From NCBI GenBank assembly GCA_045602005.1, contig JAZSAS010000015.1, positions 1-45,926 of the forward strand: DNA of 45,926 bases, given 5' to 3'. The stretch's first letter is position 1. Every line of letters starts with the position of its first letter. Positions 1 through 7,361 of the stretch are shown here, in pieces. A program made the translations under genes and the position numbers. Origin of the DNA: UMGS755 sp045602005. GTDB lineage: Bacteria > Bacillota > Clostridia > UBA1381 > UBA9506. Below the pieces are notes generated by a model that saw nothing but the letters and a program-made list of their open reading frames with translations, did no database searches and was not told the DNA's origin.

Positions 1-206
1 ACATGCCCTACGCCGCAATAGCCCAAAGACATAGGAAATTTCTGTGTAGTATTGTTCATCCCCATATTACAGGCTCCTTCCGTACCACCGCTTACAACAG
101 TGTATTCCATTTTCGCAAGCACTTCGTTTTCTTTTACCTTGCCAACCTCATTTTCTAAAAGCTCCGCCTTATGAACATCTGTGAAAAATATCTGTTTATT
201 TAACAT
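1..206 (-). CDS. MDR-family (zinc-type alcohol dehydrogenase-like) oxidoreductase, 5' part only
   Basis: This is the first 68 codons of a leftward gene that runs off the window. It starts at an ATG with AAGGGAAG about 8 nt upstream. The protein opens with MLNKQIFFTDVHKAELLE and continues through EYTVVSGGTEG to SLGYCGVGHV. This is the layout of the N-terminal GroES-like fold of medium-chain dehydrogenases: substrate-domain strands, a TxxSxGTE-type loop, then the PxxxGYxxVGxV strand. It lies 20 bp after the SDR gene and is probably co-transcribed with it. Substrate and zinc content cannot be judged, because the catalytic and Rossmann parts are outside the window. Confidence 0.6.
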   Translation of the reverse strand, partial: MLNKQIFFTDVHKAELLENEVGKVKENEVLAKMEYTVVSGGTEGACNMGMNNTTQKFPMSLGYCGVGH

Positions 207-226
207 ATCAAATTCTTCCCTTTCAA

Positions 227-982
227 TTAACGCCAACCCGGTCCCAAAGTTCTTCCACCATCAACTACAAAATTCTGTCCTGTTATAAAATCCTGTGATG
301 CAAGAAATAGAACTGTATCTGAAATATCCTTAGGAGTTCCACCATGTCCATTTTCACCAAGAAATGTCATATGTTCCATCGGATATCCATCTCGTTCAAT
401 TGCACCGGGAGAAACGCAGTTCACACAAATATTGTATTCCCCGATCTCCATTGCCAAAGCTTTTGTCATACCTATAAGTGCTGCCTTTGCAGCTGCATAA
501 TCCACCCTGTCATAAAGCCCACAAAGTGCTGCAATGGAAGAAATATTGATGATCTTCCCGGATTTTTGTTTTATCATTTGTTTCAGAACGGCTTGTGTGC
601 AATGCATCGCCCCCTTTAAGTTTGTATCAATTACAAAATCAAGTGTGTCAGGCTCAGCATCAACAAATCTGGTAAGCTTTCCTAAAAGTCCGGCACTTCC
701 TCCTGCATTGTTAACTAAAACATCTATTCCACCGAATCTTTTTATTGCTTCTCCGACATATTCAAAAATCTTGTCCCGGTCTCTTACATCACAAACAGCC
801 GGTAAAGCCGACGCACCCAACGATTGGATTTCTAACACAGTCTGTTCTGCATTCTTTTCATTATAGTCGCAAACAACAACATTTGCCCCCTCTTTTGCAA
901 AATCAAGCGCGATTTGCCTTCCTATATTTTTTCCGCCTCCGGTAACCATTACAGTTTTGTTCACATATCTTTTCATTGCCAT
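227..982 (-). CDS. SDR-family NAD(P)-dependent dehydrogenase
   Basis: Classical short-chain dehydrogenase/reductase of about 251 aa, the usual family length. The N-terminal cofactor motif VTGGGKNIG (TGxxxGxG), the NNAGG motif, a catalytic serine in NISSIAA, the YAAAK (YxxxK) pair and a C-terminal FITGQNFVVDGGRTLG are all visible, so it should be an active cytosolic oxidoreductase acting on an unknown alcohol or keto compound. The frame stays open to a GTG overlapping the upstream stop, but GAGGG at 989-993 fits the ATG at 982 (6 nt) best; an ATG at 976 is an alternative. The upstream dehydroquinase-like gene ends at 994, so the two are translationally linked. Confidence 0.85.
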   Translation of the reverse strand: MAMKRYVNKTVMVTGGGKNIGRQIALDFAKEGANVVVCDYNEKNAEQTVLEIQSLGASALPAVCDVRDRDKIFEYVGEAIKRFGGIDVLVNNAGGSAGLLGKLTRFVDAEPDTLDFVIDTNLKGAMHCTQAVLKQMIKQKSGKIINISSIAALCGLYDRVDYAAAKAALIGMTKALAMEIGEYNICVNCVSPGAIERDGYPMEHMTFLGENGHGGTPKDISDTVLFLASQDFITGQNFVVDGGRTLGPGWR

Positions 983-993
983 CATCACCCTCA

Positions 994-1806
994 CTATATC
1001 TTTTTCATATTATCAATCACAGCTTTAACTGTTTTTAAATCAAGCTGTTCCATTGTACTGCTTTGGGAAAATCTGTCAACACAAAATATTATCTGTCCGC
1101 CTAATATGGGATTGATTATTCTTGACAAGCTACCCTCTTTGCCGTTTGCATGATAGCTTACTGGAGTTTTTACTTCCTTTTTCAGAGCAACCATTGTTTT
1201 GAAGCTTTCAACAAGTTCATCTTCATTAGTTGCTGCTGTTACAATTTTTATAATATCAGGATTGCGTTTTTCTAAAAACAGAGCAAGCTCAACAACCTGC
1301 TGACAATTCATTGGCACACCCGGGTGGCAGGAAAGTAAAACCTCCGCACTCTTTGAGTGAATCTTTTCTATAAATTCACATTGCTTTGAAATGATTGTTT
1401 CCTCTGTAACAATTTCTTTGGGATTACCCTTGGTGAAAGAATACTTATCCTCACCGCAAAAACCATCTTTTGACGGTGCGTGAAAGGTATACCCCTGCAT
1501 ATCTATTCCGGCAGCACCTGCATCTACTGCACGAAGAAAGCTTTCCGCTCTTTCCTCTTCTGAAAAGCCTGCTGTCGACCAATCATATCTGCCGTTGTAA
1601 TTAAGAGCCAAAATCGGAAGCTTTGAAGATTGTATTATTTCCCGTAGTGTATCCGTGTCGCTATTTTCGAGGCAAGACATATGTAAATCTATCATATCCG
1701 CCCCGTCATACATACAATTTTTGATTTCTGCAATTGCGTCTTTTGCAGTTTTTTCTCGGATAACTCCTGCAATAGCAGGTGCCTGTAGTTTTGATAACAC
1801 TTTCAT
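994..1806 (-). CDS. Type I 3-dehydroquinate dehydratase-like protein
   Basis: A 270-aa protein that I place in the class I aldolase/type I dehydroquinase family. Support comes from SCHPG with a histidine at residue 151 (catalytic base position), DIIKIVT with Lys187 at the Schiff-base position, and HANGKEGSLSRI near 219-230, which fits the GxxGxxSR phosphate/substrate loop. The usual ExR strand near residue 40 reads IDLHMSC instead, so substrate binding differs from housekeeping AroD. The frame continues 59 codons further upstream, but AGAGGTGA just before the ATG at 1806 fixes the start. It leads a leftward operon with two dehydrogenases, which suggests catabolism of a cyclic polyol or sugar acid rather than aromatic biosynthesis (inference). 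Confidence 0.7.
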   Translation of the reverse strand: MKVLSKLQAPAIAGVIREKTAKDAIAEIKNCMYDGADMIDLHMSCLENSDTDTLREIIQSSKLPILALNYNGRYDWSTAGFSEEERAESFLRAVDAGAAGIDMQGYTFHAPSKDGFCGEDKYSFTKGNPKEIVTEETIISKQCEFIEKIHSKSAEVLLSCHPGVPMNCQQVVELALFLEKRNPDIIKIVTAATNEDELVESFKTMVALKKEVKTPVSYHANGKEGSLSRIINPILGGQIIFCVDRFSQSSTMEQLDLKTVKAVIDNMKKI

Positions 1807-1825
1807 AAAATCACCTCTTGATGCC

Positions 1826-1854
1826 ATTATACAAAAGAGTAAAATAAAACGAAA
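1826..1854 (-). promoter_or_regulatory. Leftward promoter of the dehydroquinase-like operon
   Basis: On the minus strand a perfect TATAAT (1826-1831) is preceded, 17 nt upstream, by TTTCGT (1849-1854), a poor -35 element. A good -10 with a weak -35 next to a large inverted repeat is the layout expected of an AraC-activated promoter. Confidence 0.45.
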
Positions 1855-1886
1855 TAGCAAATATGATATTTTTATCAAATTTGCTA
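1855..1886. promoter_or_regulatory. Inverted-repeat operator between the divergent promoters
   Basis: Two 13-nt arms, TAGCAAATATGAT (1855-1867) and ATCAAATTTGCTA (1874-1886), match as an inverted repeat at 12 of 13 positions around a 6-nt spacer. The site abuts the weak leftward -35 on one side and lies 8 bp from the rightward -35 of the regulator gene on the other. This is the best candidate binding site for the adjacent AraC-family protein. Confidence 0.6.
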
Positions 1887-1894
1887 CAAAATTA

Positions 1895-1923
1895 TTGACA
1901 AAATATTTTCTATGATTTACAAT
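1895..1923 (+). promoter_or_regulatory. Sigma-A promoter of the AraC-family gene
   Basis: TTGACA (1895-1900), 17 nt, TACAAT (1918-1923), followed by AAAGGTG at 1931-1937 and the ATG at 1946. The leader is very short. Confidence 0.75.
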
Positions 1924-1945
1924 TATTCCAAAAGGTGTGATATAT

Positions 1946-2704
1946 ATGAATTTAGAAATTTTATCAGATTTGATTATTACCAAAGTCTATTCTGCAACTA
2001 CAATGTATACAGAAAAAAATGCAAAAACTGAAAGAAATAATCGTCCAAACTGGGCAATTGTTATCAAATATGAAGGGGAAACCCTGTATGTTTCCGGTGG
2101 AAAATCCTATCTCTCAGACATAAACAATCTTGTTATTTTACCAAAGGGCTGTTCTTATGAATGGCGGTGTACACATTCCGGACACTTTTCAATTATTGAA
2201 TTTGAAAGTGAACTTACATACAGTGATATTTTTAGTTTTTCTGTGAAGAACAGCGAAAAATTTTTAAAGCTTTTTAAGGAACTGGAATATAAAAGAACTC
2301 TTAGAAAACCAATGTATGAACCTGAAAGCATCAGGGATACATATTCCATTCTGCTGATGCTGATACAATCTGTACAAAAAAAGTATTTACCTACCGAAAA
2401 AACAAATAAAATCAGTCCTGCATTAGATTATATTGCTAAAAACTATAATAAAAATATTAAAAACGACATTCTGGCAAATCTTTGCAATCTATCAACTGTT
2501 TATTTCAGAAAACTATTTACCGAAATTATGGGCACTTCACCAATATCGTATGTGCATGAACTACGCATTAAAAAAGCCAAGGAAATGCTGAAAAGTGATT
2601 ACGGCAGCATCACTGATATAGCACAATCCTTGGGCTATTTAAATATTTATGATTTTTCAAGAGCATTTAAAAAGCATACCGGTATTTCGCCTTCAAAATA
2701 CTAA
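1946..2704 (+). CDS. AraC-family transcriptional regulator
   Basis: A 252-aa protein with an N-terminal cupin-like sensor region (about 1-100, including YVSGGKSYL and LVILPKGCSYEW) and a C-terminal pair of helix-turn-helix units (about 155-252). The second unit ends in the family signature ITDIAQSLGYLNIYDFSRAF followed by KKHTGISPSKY. It should sense a small ligand and act on the divergent leftward operon, whose promoter has a weak -35. The ATG at 1946 is chosen over an in-frame GTG at 1937 because AAAGGTG sits 8 nt before it. Confidence 0.85.
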   Translation: MNLEILSDLIITKVYSATTMYTEKNAKTERNNRPNWAIVIKYEGETLYVSGGKSYLSDINNLVILPKGCSYEWRCTHSGHFSIIEFESELTYSDIFSFSVKNSEKFLKLFKELEYKRTLRKPMYEPESIRDTYSILLMLIQSVQKKYLPTEKTNKISPALDYIAKNYNKNIKNDILANLCNLSTVYFRKLFTEIMGTSPISYVHELRIKKAKEMLKSDYGSITDIAQSLGYLNIYDFSRAFKKHTGISPSKY

Positions 2705-2749
2705 AACAGTTAAACAATAGATAATTATGAAACTGTTTTATCTTTTTTA
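2702..2749 (+). terminator. Terminator after the AraC-family gene
   Basis: Inverted arms TAAAACAGTT (2702-2711, including the stop codon) and AACTGTTTTA (2731-2740) are followed by TCTTTTTTAT. The stem is AT-rich with a 19-nt loop, so it is of moderate strength. Confidence 0.5.
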
Positions 2750-2823
2750 TAAAAAGTTATCGAAACAAGAAAAATATGATGTAATTTAATAGATTTTTAT
2801 AGTTTTCACAAGTTCCTCCAATT

Positions 2824-4154
2824 CTATCGTGTATGTTCATCATCTTTATCTTTTTTCTTGTGTTTTTTGGGTGCCATTGCCTCTTGTTCAAGTCTTTGTG
2901 TTTCATTATAACGCTCATTGACACGCTCGGAATCAATCAAAATGTTATTACACATTCTGACTTTCGCACGGAGGTCTTTCAATTCGATATTTATATCCGC
3001 AATTTCGCCTTTAGCATCAGGCTTGTGATATAGTCTTGACCGTTGTGATGCCAGTTCGGAAATTCTATCTTCAGCCGTTTGCTTCATCTCGATAAGCTGA
3101 CTTGAAGTTTCAATATCATTATCATAAAGAAAATGAAACTGTTTTTGGTATCTCTCGAATTTTATAAGCTCCTCTCTAAGGTAGAAGCATACTCTTTGCG
3201 GAGGTTCCCTTTTTCGTATCTTACCAAACAGATATAAGTAATGGTAATACAGAGCCTTGAAGCCTTTGAGTTTTATCGGCTCATATTTTTCAAGCCAAGC
3301 GTTGTAGTCAGGTTTAGGGGTATCCAAATCCCTTATTCCGTTTCTTGCCTTGATAATACGCTCTTTAATCGCTTCAAGACTATAATTTTCACCAAGAGAT
3401 TTAAGGCGGATATATTTCTCGGAAAATGTTGGTTTTAATGCTATATATTCCCTGTATCCTTTACCTCATATCCTCTGCGCTTGAGTTCCGTCCAAAAGCT
3501 TTGAAAAGTATATGAACCTTGTATAATTCCATCAAGCTCGTCCTTTATCTGTCCTCGTATTGTGGGATAGCCGTTTATCTCTGCCAACCATTCCGCATAA
3601 TGCTTTCCTTTGCTTTTTGGATTTCGTATTACAGATAGATTATATTCCTCGCAAAGCCTGTCAGAAATCTTTTTCATTTTATTGTAATTTGCAGTGTTGT
3701 CATAGTATTTCTTGCCATCCACAAAGGATACAGAGTTAATTACAAAGTGGTTATGCAAATGTTCTTTATTCAGGTGTGTTGCAATTACCACCTCGAATCT
3801 GTCTCCCCACATTTCTTTTGCAAGCTTTATGCCAATTTCGTGTGCTCTGTCAGGTGTTGTTTCTCCGGGTTTAAAACTTTGTATTGCGTGAAATGCCACG
3901 ATGCCATCCATTTTTCCATAACGGAGCTTTGTTTGGTACATTTTATGTTTTTCTGTATCGGGCGTTGTATTAACACCCGATACAAACAAGCTTCGTTCCG
4001 TTTTATAATCATCGGAGGCATAGTCCATAACATCGTGGAGAGCTTGTATTTGCTTTTCACTATATTTATTTCCGTCCGTCTTTTCGGGATTGGTAGCATA
4101 ATTTATCAAACTATCAACTCTGCCTTTTATGTCCCATATTTTTGTTGTTGCCAT
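2824..4154 (-). pseudogene. Relaxase (MobA/VirD2-type mobilization nuclease), frameshifted
   Basis: The N-terminal 237 codons (4154 to 3441) contain the relaxase three-histidine motif THLNKEHLHNHFVINS and the typical start KIWDIKGRVDSLINYATNPEK. The frame then closes at TAG. Homology resumes in the -1 frame as REYIALKPTFSEKYIRLKSL and runs on through DTPKPDYNAWLEKYEP to a lysine-rich end at 2824. Joined, the protein would be about 443 aa, a normal length for relaxases of small mobilizable elements. One missing base near 3445-3465 accounts for the break; an assembly error is the alternative. An intact protein would nick the element at oriT and lead it through a helper conjugation pore. AAGGAGG precedes the ATG. 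Confidence 0.8.
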
Positions 4155-4247
4155 TTTATATCGCCTCCTTTGATTTTGTCGGGAACAGTATAGAAGGTAT
4201 TGATTCGTAAAATCACCTTACACTTAAGAGATTGGAGGACGAAAACA

Positions 4248-5099
4248 ATGCATGATATTATAACAATTGCTCCTTACCCCGGAGGAAAGAACAGAAATAC
4301 TCTTAGCTATCGACCTTTTATACCTTACAAGGATATAGATACGTATATAGAGCCCTTTTCTGGTATGTGGGGTGTCGGTCTCAACAAGGCACGTCACCCT
4401 GTTGAGATTTACAACGATTGGGATGACGAACTTGTGCATTTGGTTAGTCTGCTCAGTGATAAGGAGAAAGGCATGGAAGTTCTTAGGATGCTTCATCAGC
4501 TTCCTTACACGAAAGATTTCTTTGACTATTCTAAGGCGTATTTGAATATTGTTGATTTTCAAGAAGATGTGTTTGCAGGTGCTTTGGTTTGGGCGACTTT
4601 CTTATTCTCCTACAACGGGCAAGGAACTTCCTTTCGTGGCATTCATAAAGGTACAGAACTTGCTGAAATACACAGACGGTTGATGCATAAGATTTATACG
4701 ATACAGCGTTTACAAGGTGTTACTGTCATGAAAAAAGATGCAAACGACCTTATAAAAGAATACAAAGAAGATAGCAGAACATTCATTTTTGCAGACCCAC
4801 CGTACCCCCCGACACATTTAAGTGGTAAAAATAAACGTCATAAAATATACAAAGCACGTGAAATGCGTAAGGTTGAAGAACAGATAGCTGTTTTGAAAAA
4901 CCTTGAAGGAGCAAAAGCTAAAATATTTGTCTGCTCTTATGAAAACGAACTGTACAATGAAATCTTATGTAATAATTTTGGTTGGAAGTGTGTACACGTT
5001 AAGGATACGTACAAGTATATGGCAGTCGGTGAATTGGGACAATGTAAGGAACGAGTTGCAGAAGTAGGTTACGTTAATTACGATTACAATCGTGGTTGA
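4248..5099 (+). CDS. DNA adenine methylase (D12 class)
   Basis: A 283-aa N6-adenine methyltransferase. In order it shows motif X (APYPGGKNR, residues 8-16), the SAM-binding motif I EPFSGMWGVG (35-44) and the catalytic motif IV DPPYPP (183-188). The ATG at 4248 follows TTGGAGGA; the open frame extends 16 codons upstream without a better signal. No restriction endonuclease gene is nearby, so it is probably an orphan methylase that modifies the element against host restriction (inference). It is divergent from the relaxase remnant, with a 93-bp gap that should carry both promoters, although I see no convincing hexamers there. Confidence 0.88.
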   Translation: MHDIITIAPYPGGKNRNTLSYRPFIPYKDIDTYIEPFSGMWGVGLNKARHPVEIYNDWDDELVHLVSLLSDKEKGMEVLRMLHQLPYTKDFFDYSKAYLNIVDFQEDVFAGALVWATFLFSYNGQGTSFRGIHKGTELAEIHRRLMHKIYTIQRLQGVTVMKKDANDLIKEYKEDSRTFIFADPPYPPTHLSGKNKRHKIYKAREMRKVEEQIAVLKNLEGAKAKIFVCSYENELYNEILCNNFGWKCVHVKDTYKYMAVGELGQCKERVAEVGYVNYDYNRG

Positions 5100-5208
5100 G
5101 CATTCTCTACATCTGATATACCATTAAAACTACATCGTGAGCTGAGTTTTCAGCATTTGGGTAATATTGTCTGTCGAAAGATAAATATATTATGGAGGTT
5201 ATGAACAA

Positions 5209-5565
5209 ATGAGAACTTTAGGTTATTTTTCGTTTACGAGTGAGGCAGATAGAAAAGACAAGGAAGCAATGTTTGAGCAGGTGGAGATTGATAAGCTCTA
5301 TGCTGGAAATGGTGAGGATTCATTCTTTGAGTTCCTTAATACAGTGCTTAACGACGATGATACACTTATTATCTCTTCTTTTTCTGATTTTGGGAGTGAG
5401 TTTATGCAGTTGTTGCATGCACTTGACTATATCAAGCACAGTGACATCAATGTTGTTGTTCTGGAAGGGGTGCACAATGAATACTTCTTTGGCATTACGA
5501 CAGGGCAAGCGGCTAAGGTTGCAAAGGATTTTGCTCATATGCTGTTTAGTGGAAAAATACGTTAA
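5209..5565 (+). CDS. Resolvase-fold protein lacking the catalytic residues
   Basis: A 118-aa protein with the pattern of the serine-recombinase N-terminal domain and nothing after it. The order is an initial strand RTLGYFSFTSE, a helix, IDKLY, then DDDTLIISSFSDFGSEF followed by helix QLLHALDYIKHSDINVVVLEG. In active enzymes the first motif reads YxRVS and the second DRLGR. Here the nucleophile position is Thr10, the arginine before it is Ser8, and DRLGR is replaced by SDFGS. All recombination chemistry should be lost, and the C-terminal DNA-binding domain is absent. The start follows TATGGAGG. A structural or regulatory role on the element is possible; the assignment rests on fold-level similarity read by eye. 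Confidence 0.6.
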   Translation: MRTLGYFSFTSEADRKDKEAMFEQVEIDKLYAGNGEDSFFEFLNTVLNDDDTLIISSFSDFGSEFMQLLHALDYIKHSDINVVVLEGVHNEYFFGITTGQAAKVAKDFAHMLFSGKIR

Positions 5566-5592
5566 TTTTGTTAACGAAAGATACTCCTTATA

Positions 5593-5634
5593 AAATACCG
5601 TCAAAGTGTAATTGCTTTGGCGGTATTTTTTTTG
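5593..5634 (+). terminator. Intrinsic terminator after the resolvase-like gene
   Basis: Stem arms AATACCGTCAAAG and CTTTGGCGGTATT with a short AT-rich loop, followed by a run of eight T. Confidence 0.85.
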
Positions 5635-5676
5635 CTTTTAAGATGATAAAAAGTACATCAAAGTGTATCTAAAATA

Positions 5677-5705
5677 TTGACAAAAGACCTATTATGTGGT
5701 ATACT
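5677..5705 (+). promoter_or_regulatory. Consensus sigma-A promoter of the HTH-fic operon
   Basis: TTGACA (5677-5682), 17 nt, TATACT (5700-5705). It is close to ideal, so the operon should be strong unless repressed. Confidence 0.85.
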
Positions 5706-5714
5706 ACATAATAG
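5689..5714. promoter_or_regulatory. Palindromic operator over the -10 of the HTH-fic promoter
   Basis: A 26-bp palindrome: arms CTATTATGT (5689-5697) and ACATAATAG (5706-5714) are exact inverted copies around GGTATACT, itself palindromic except for its ends. It covers the spacer end and the -10 box, so a bound repressor would block polymerase. The first gene of the operon encodes an HTH protein, the likely ligand. Confidence 0.75.
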
Positions 5715-5742
5715 ATTATTATATTATTTCGGAGGAATCAGT

Positions 5743-5946
5743 ATGGCATACAGTTACAATGGTCTTTGGCATCTATTGGTTGACAAAGAAATGAAAAAAA
5801 CAGACCTGAAAGAAATTGCAGGGTTAACACCCTCTACTCTTGCAAGACTTTCTAAAAACGAGGAAGTCAGTTTAAAGGTCTTGAGTCGTATTTGTAAAGA
5901 ACTTGACTGCAATTTTGCAGACATCATCGAATATGTTAAGGACTAA
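5743..5946 (+). CDS. XRE/Cro-type HTH regulator
   Basis: A 67-aa protein consisting of a single Cro/CI-like helix-turn-helix. KTDLKEIAGLTPSTLARLSK is the HTH core, followed by VSLKVLSRICKELDCNFADIIEYV, the typical end of the HTH_26 group. The ATG at 5743 has GGAGGAATC before it. An in-frame start further upstream at 5677 would lie inside the promoter and is rejected. It is 12 bp from the Fic gene, and GGAGG of the Fic gene overlaps its end, so the pair is co-translated. Likely role: autorepression through the palindrome at 5689-5714, and regulatory partner of the Fic enzyme (inference). Confidence 0.85.
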   Translation: MAYSYNGLWHLLVDKEMKKTDLKEIAGLTPSTLARLSKNEEVSLKVLSRICKELDCNFADIIEYVKD

Positions 5947-5958
5947 GGAGGTTGCATT

Positions 5959-6564
5959 ATGGCTTTAGAAAATAAACTTGGCATAACAGACTCTGCTGAA
6001 TTGGCTCGTGAAGAAGAAAGAATCAGCAAGAAAAAGGCTGTGGAGCTTTACGATAAAGGTTTACTTGACGGACTTGAAGCAGGTAAGTTCTCTGCTCTTG
6101 CATTTATACACAAATATCTGTTTGAAGAAATATATGACTTTGCAGGCGTGGTAAGAGACGTAAATATAGCCAAAGGCGGATTTAGGTTTGCTCCTGTTAT
6201 GTATCTTGACAGTGCATTGGAACACGTCAGCAACATGAATCAATCAACCTTTGATGACATCATAGAAAAATACGTAGAAATGAACATTGCTCATCCATTC
6301 AGAGAAGGAAACGGCAGAGCAACACGTATTTGGCTTGACCTTATCTTAAAGAAAGAACTTGGTATGGTGGTTGACTGGAGCAAAGTAGATAAAGAAGATT
6401 ATCTGCTTGCAATGGAGCGTAGTCCCATCAAGGACATTGAGATAAAGCATATCTTAAAAACAGCTTTGACTGACATGATAAATGACCGTGAGCTTTATAT
6501 GAAAGGTATAGACAACAGCTACCACTATGAAGGCTACACAGCGTTTAAGACTGAAGAACTTTGA
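5959..6564 (+). CDS. Fic-domain AMP-transferase, probably class III self-inhibited
   Basis: A 201-aa protein with the complete Fic active site HPFREGNGRATR at residues 112-123 (catalytic His112, anion-binding GNGR) and the substrate flap GGFRFAP at 73-79. Fic enzymes transfer AMP from ATP to protein hydroxyl side chains. Near the C-terminus SYHYEG (187-192) fits the (S/T)xxxE(G/N) inhibitory motif, and its position places it in class III, in which the inhibitory helix is C-terminal in the same chain (established for the NmFic type). It is the second gene of the HTH operon on the mobile remnant. A toxin-like or regulatory role is likely; the target is unknown. Confidence 0.88.
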   Translation: MALENKLGITDSAELAREEERISKKKAVELYDKGLLDGLEAGKFSALAFIHKYLFEEIYDFAGVVRDVNIAKGGFRFAPVMYLDSALEHVSNMNQSTFDDIIEKYVEMNIAHPFREGNGRATRIWLDLILKKELGMVVDWSKVDKEDYLLAMERSPIKDIEIKHILKTALTDMINDRELYMKGIDNSYHYEGYTAFKTEEL

Positions 6565-6603
6565 AGTTTATAGAACAGAAACGATAGAAAGACAGGTATT
6601 TAC

Positions 6604-6750
6604 ATGAAGAAAAAGCCTTTTTATACTCGTTGGTGGGTTTGGGTACTTGCAATTATTTTAGTAGCATTTTTTATAGTAGGCATTCCGTTATTAATAAATG
6701 AATGCTACAATCGTAAAACTTCTGATTATGACAGGAATGCGTTCGGGTGA
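6604..6750 (+). CDS. Small single-span membrane protein, probably truncated
   Basis: A 48-codon frame starting MKKKPFYTRWWVWVLAI, with a hydrophobic stretch to about residue 30 (IILVAFFIVGIPLLI), then NECYNR and a short tail. The positive start, tryptophan cluster and single span look like the N-terminus of membrane proteins often carried by mobile elements. The last codons overlap the start of the integrase remnant in another frame, so the original C-terminus was probably replaced at a deletion junction around 6690-6720. The ribosome-binding site is weak (AGACAGG, about 8 nt upstream). Function unknown. Confidence 0.45.
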   Translation: MKKKPFYTRWWVWVLAIILVAFFIVGIPLLINECYNRKTSDYDRNAFG

Positions 6751-7273
6751 GTGTTTAGGTTTAAGATGGGATTCCATTGATTTTGAGCATAAAACTATAT
6801 TTATTGACAAGACGTTGTCTTATGCAAATAATACTTGGTTTCTATCAACTCCCAAAACACCTCGTAGCACTCGTACCATAGCTATTGATGATGTTGCTGT
6901 TGAACTTTTGAAGAGACACAAAGATGAGCAGGATAAACAGAAAGAAATAGTAGGTAATGCTTGGCAACAGCCTGACATGGTTTTTACGTCTTGCACCGGA
7001 CATTGGTATGACAGAAGTTTACTTAATGCACAGTTTAGAAGATTTATAGAGGCACACAAGGAAGAACTTAATCTTAACCATAATCTTACTATTCACGGAT
7101 TGAGACATACAAACGCATCTTTGTTATTATTCGCTGGTGAAGATATTGAGAATGTGTCTGCTCACCTGGGACACGCATCAGTCGAGACGACTTCGAAGGT
7201 CTATGCTCATATGTATGCTGAAGTCAGAGTAAGAGTGGCAAAGACCGTTTCTAATGCGTTACATAATGTATAA
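6698..7273 (+). pseudogene. Tyrosine recombinase (integrase), N-terminal domains deleted
   Basis: The catalytic domain is complete. Arg15 lies in TGMRSGE, Lys53 in TPKTPRSTRTIAI, His133 and Arg136 in HGLRH, His159 in LGHAS, and Tyr169 in KVYAH is the nucleophile. The first readable residue is already at the conserved TGMRxGE helix. The SAM-like core-binding and arm-binding domains, normally about 170-200 residues, are therefore missing, and a stop codon sits directly before the ATG. No ribosome-binding site is visible. The gene once integrated and excised this element. Now it is a remnant, although an isolated catalytic domain could still be made. Its end lies 88 bp from the rpsI stop codon, as expected for an integrase next to its attachment site. 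Confidence 0.8.
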
Positions 7274-7361
7274 CATAGCTTGTTTTGTGGCAGATTCGTG
7301 GCACGAAAGATAAAAATAACCCCACAACCTTGATGGTTGTGGGGTTTTGTAGATAAAATAA
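7274..7361. other. Probable end of the integrated element next to the rpsI 3' end
   Basis: The segment between the integrase remnant and the rpsI stop holds a direct repeat of GTGGCA (7287-7292 and 7298-7303, 11-bp period) and a bidirectional terminator. Short direct repeats beside an integrase gene commonly serve as its arm-type sites. Integration at the 3' end of rpsI is known for several Firmicutes elements. The exact att core cannot be fixed without its second copy. Confidence 0.4.
7318..7350. terminator. Bidirectional terminator between the integrase remnant and rpsI
   Basis: Perfect 10-bp stem CCCCACAACC / GGTTGTGGGG with a 5-nt loop, TTTT on the right and an A-rich left side. It serves rpsI on the minus strand and closes the element on the plus strand. 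Confidence 0.9.

Noticed and set aside
5360..5385. Second copy of the rpsI-end att core
   Set aside because: A 9-nt match (TTATCTCTT) occurs inside the resolvase-like gene, but it does not extend and lies inside the element, so it is chance.
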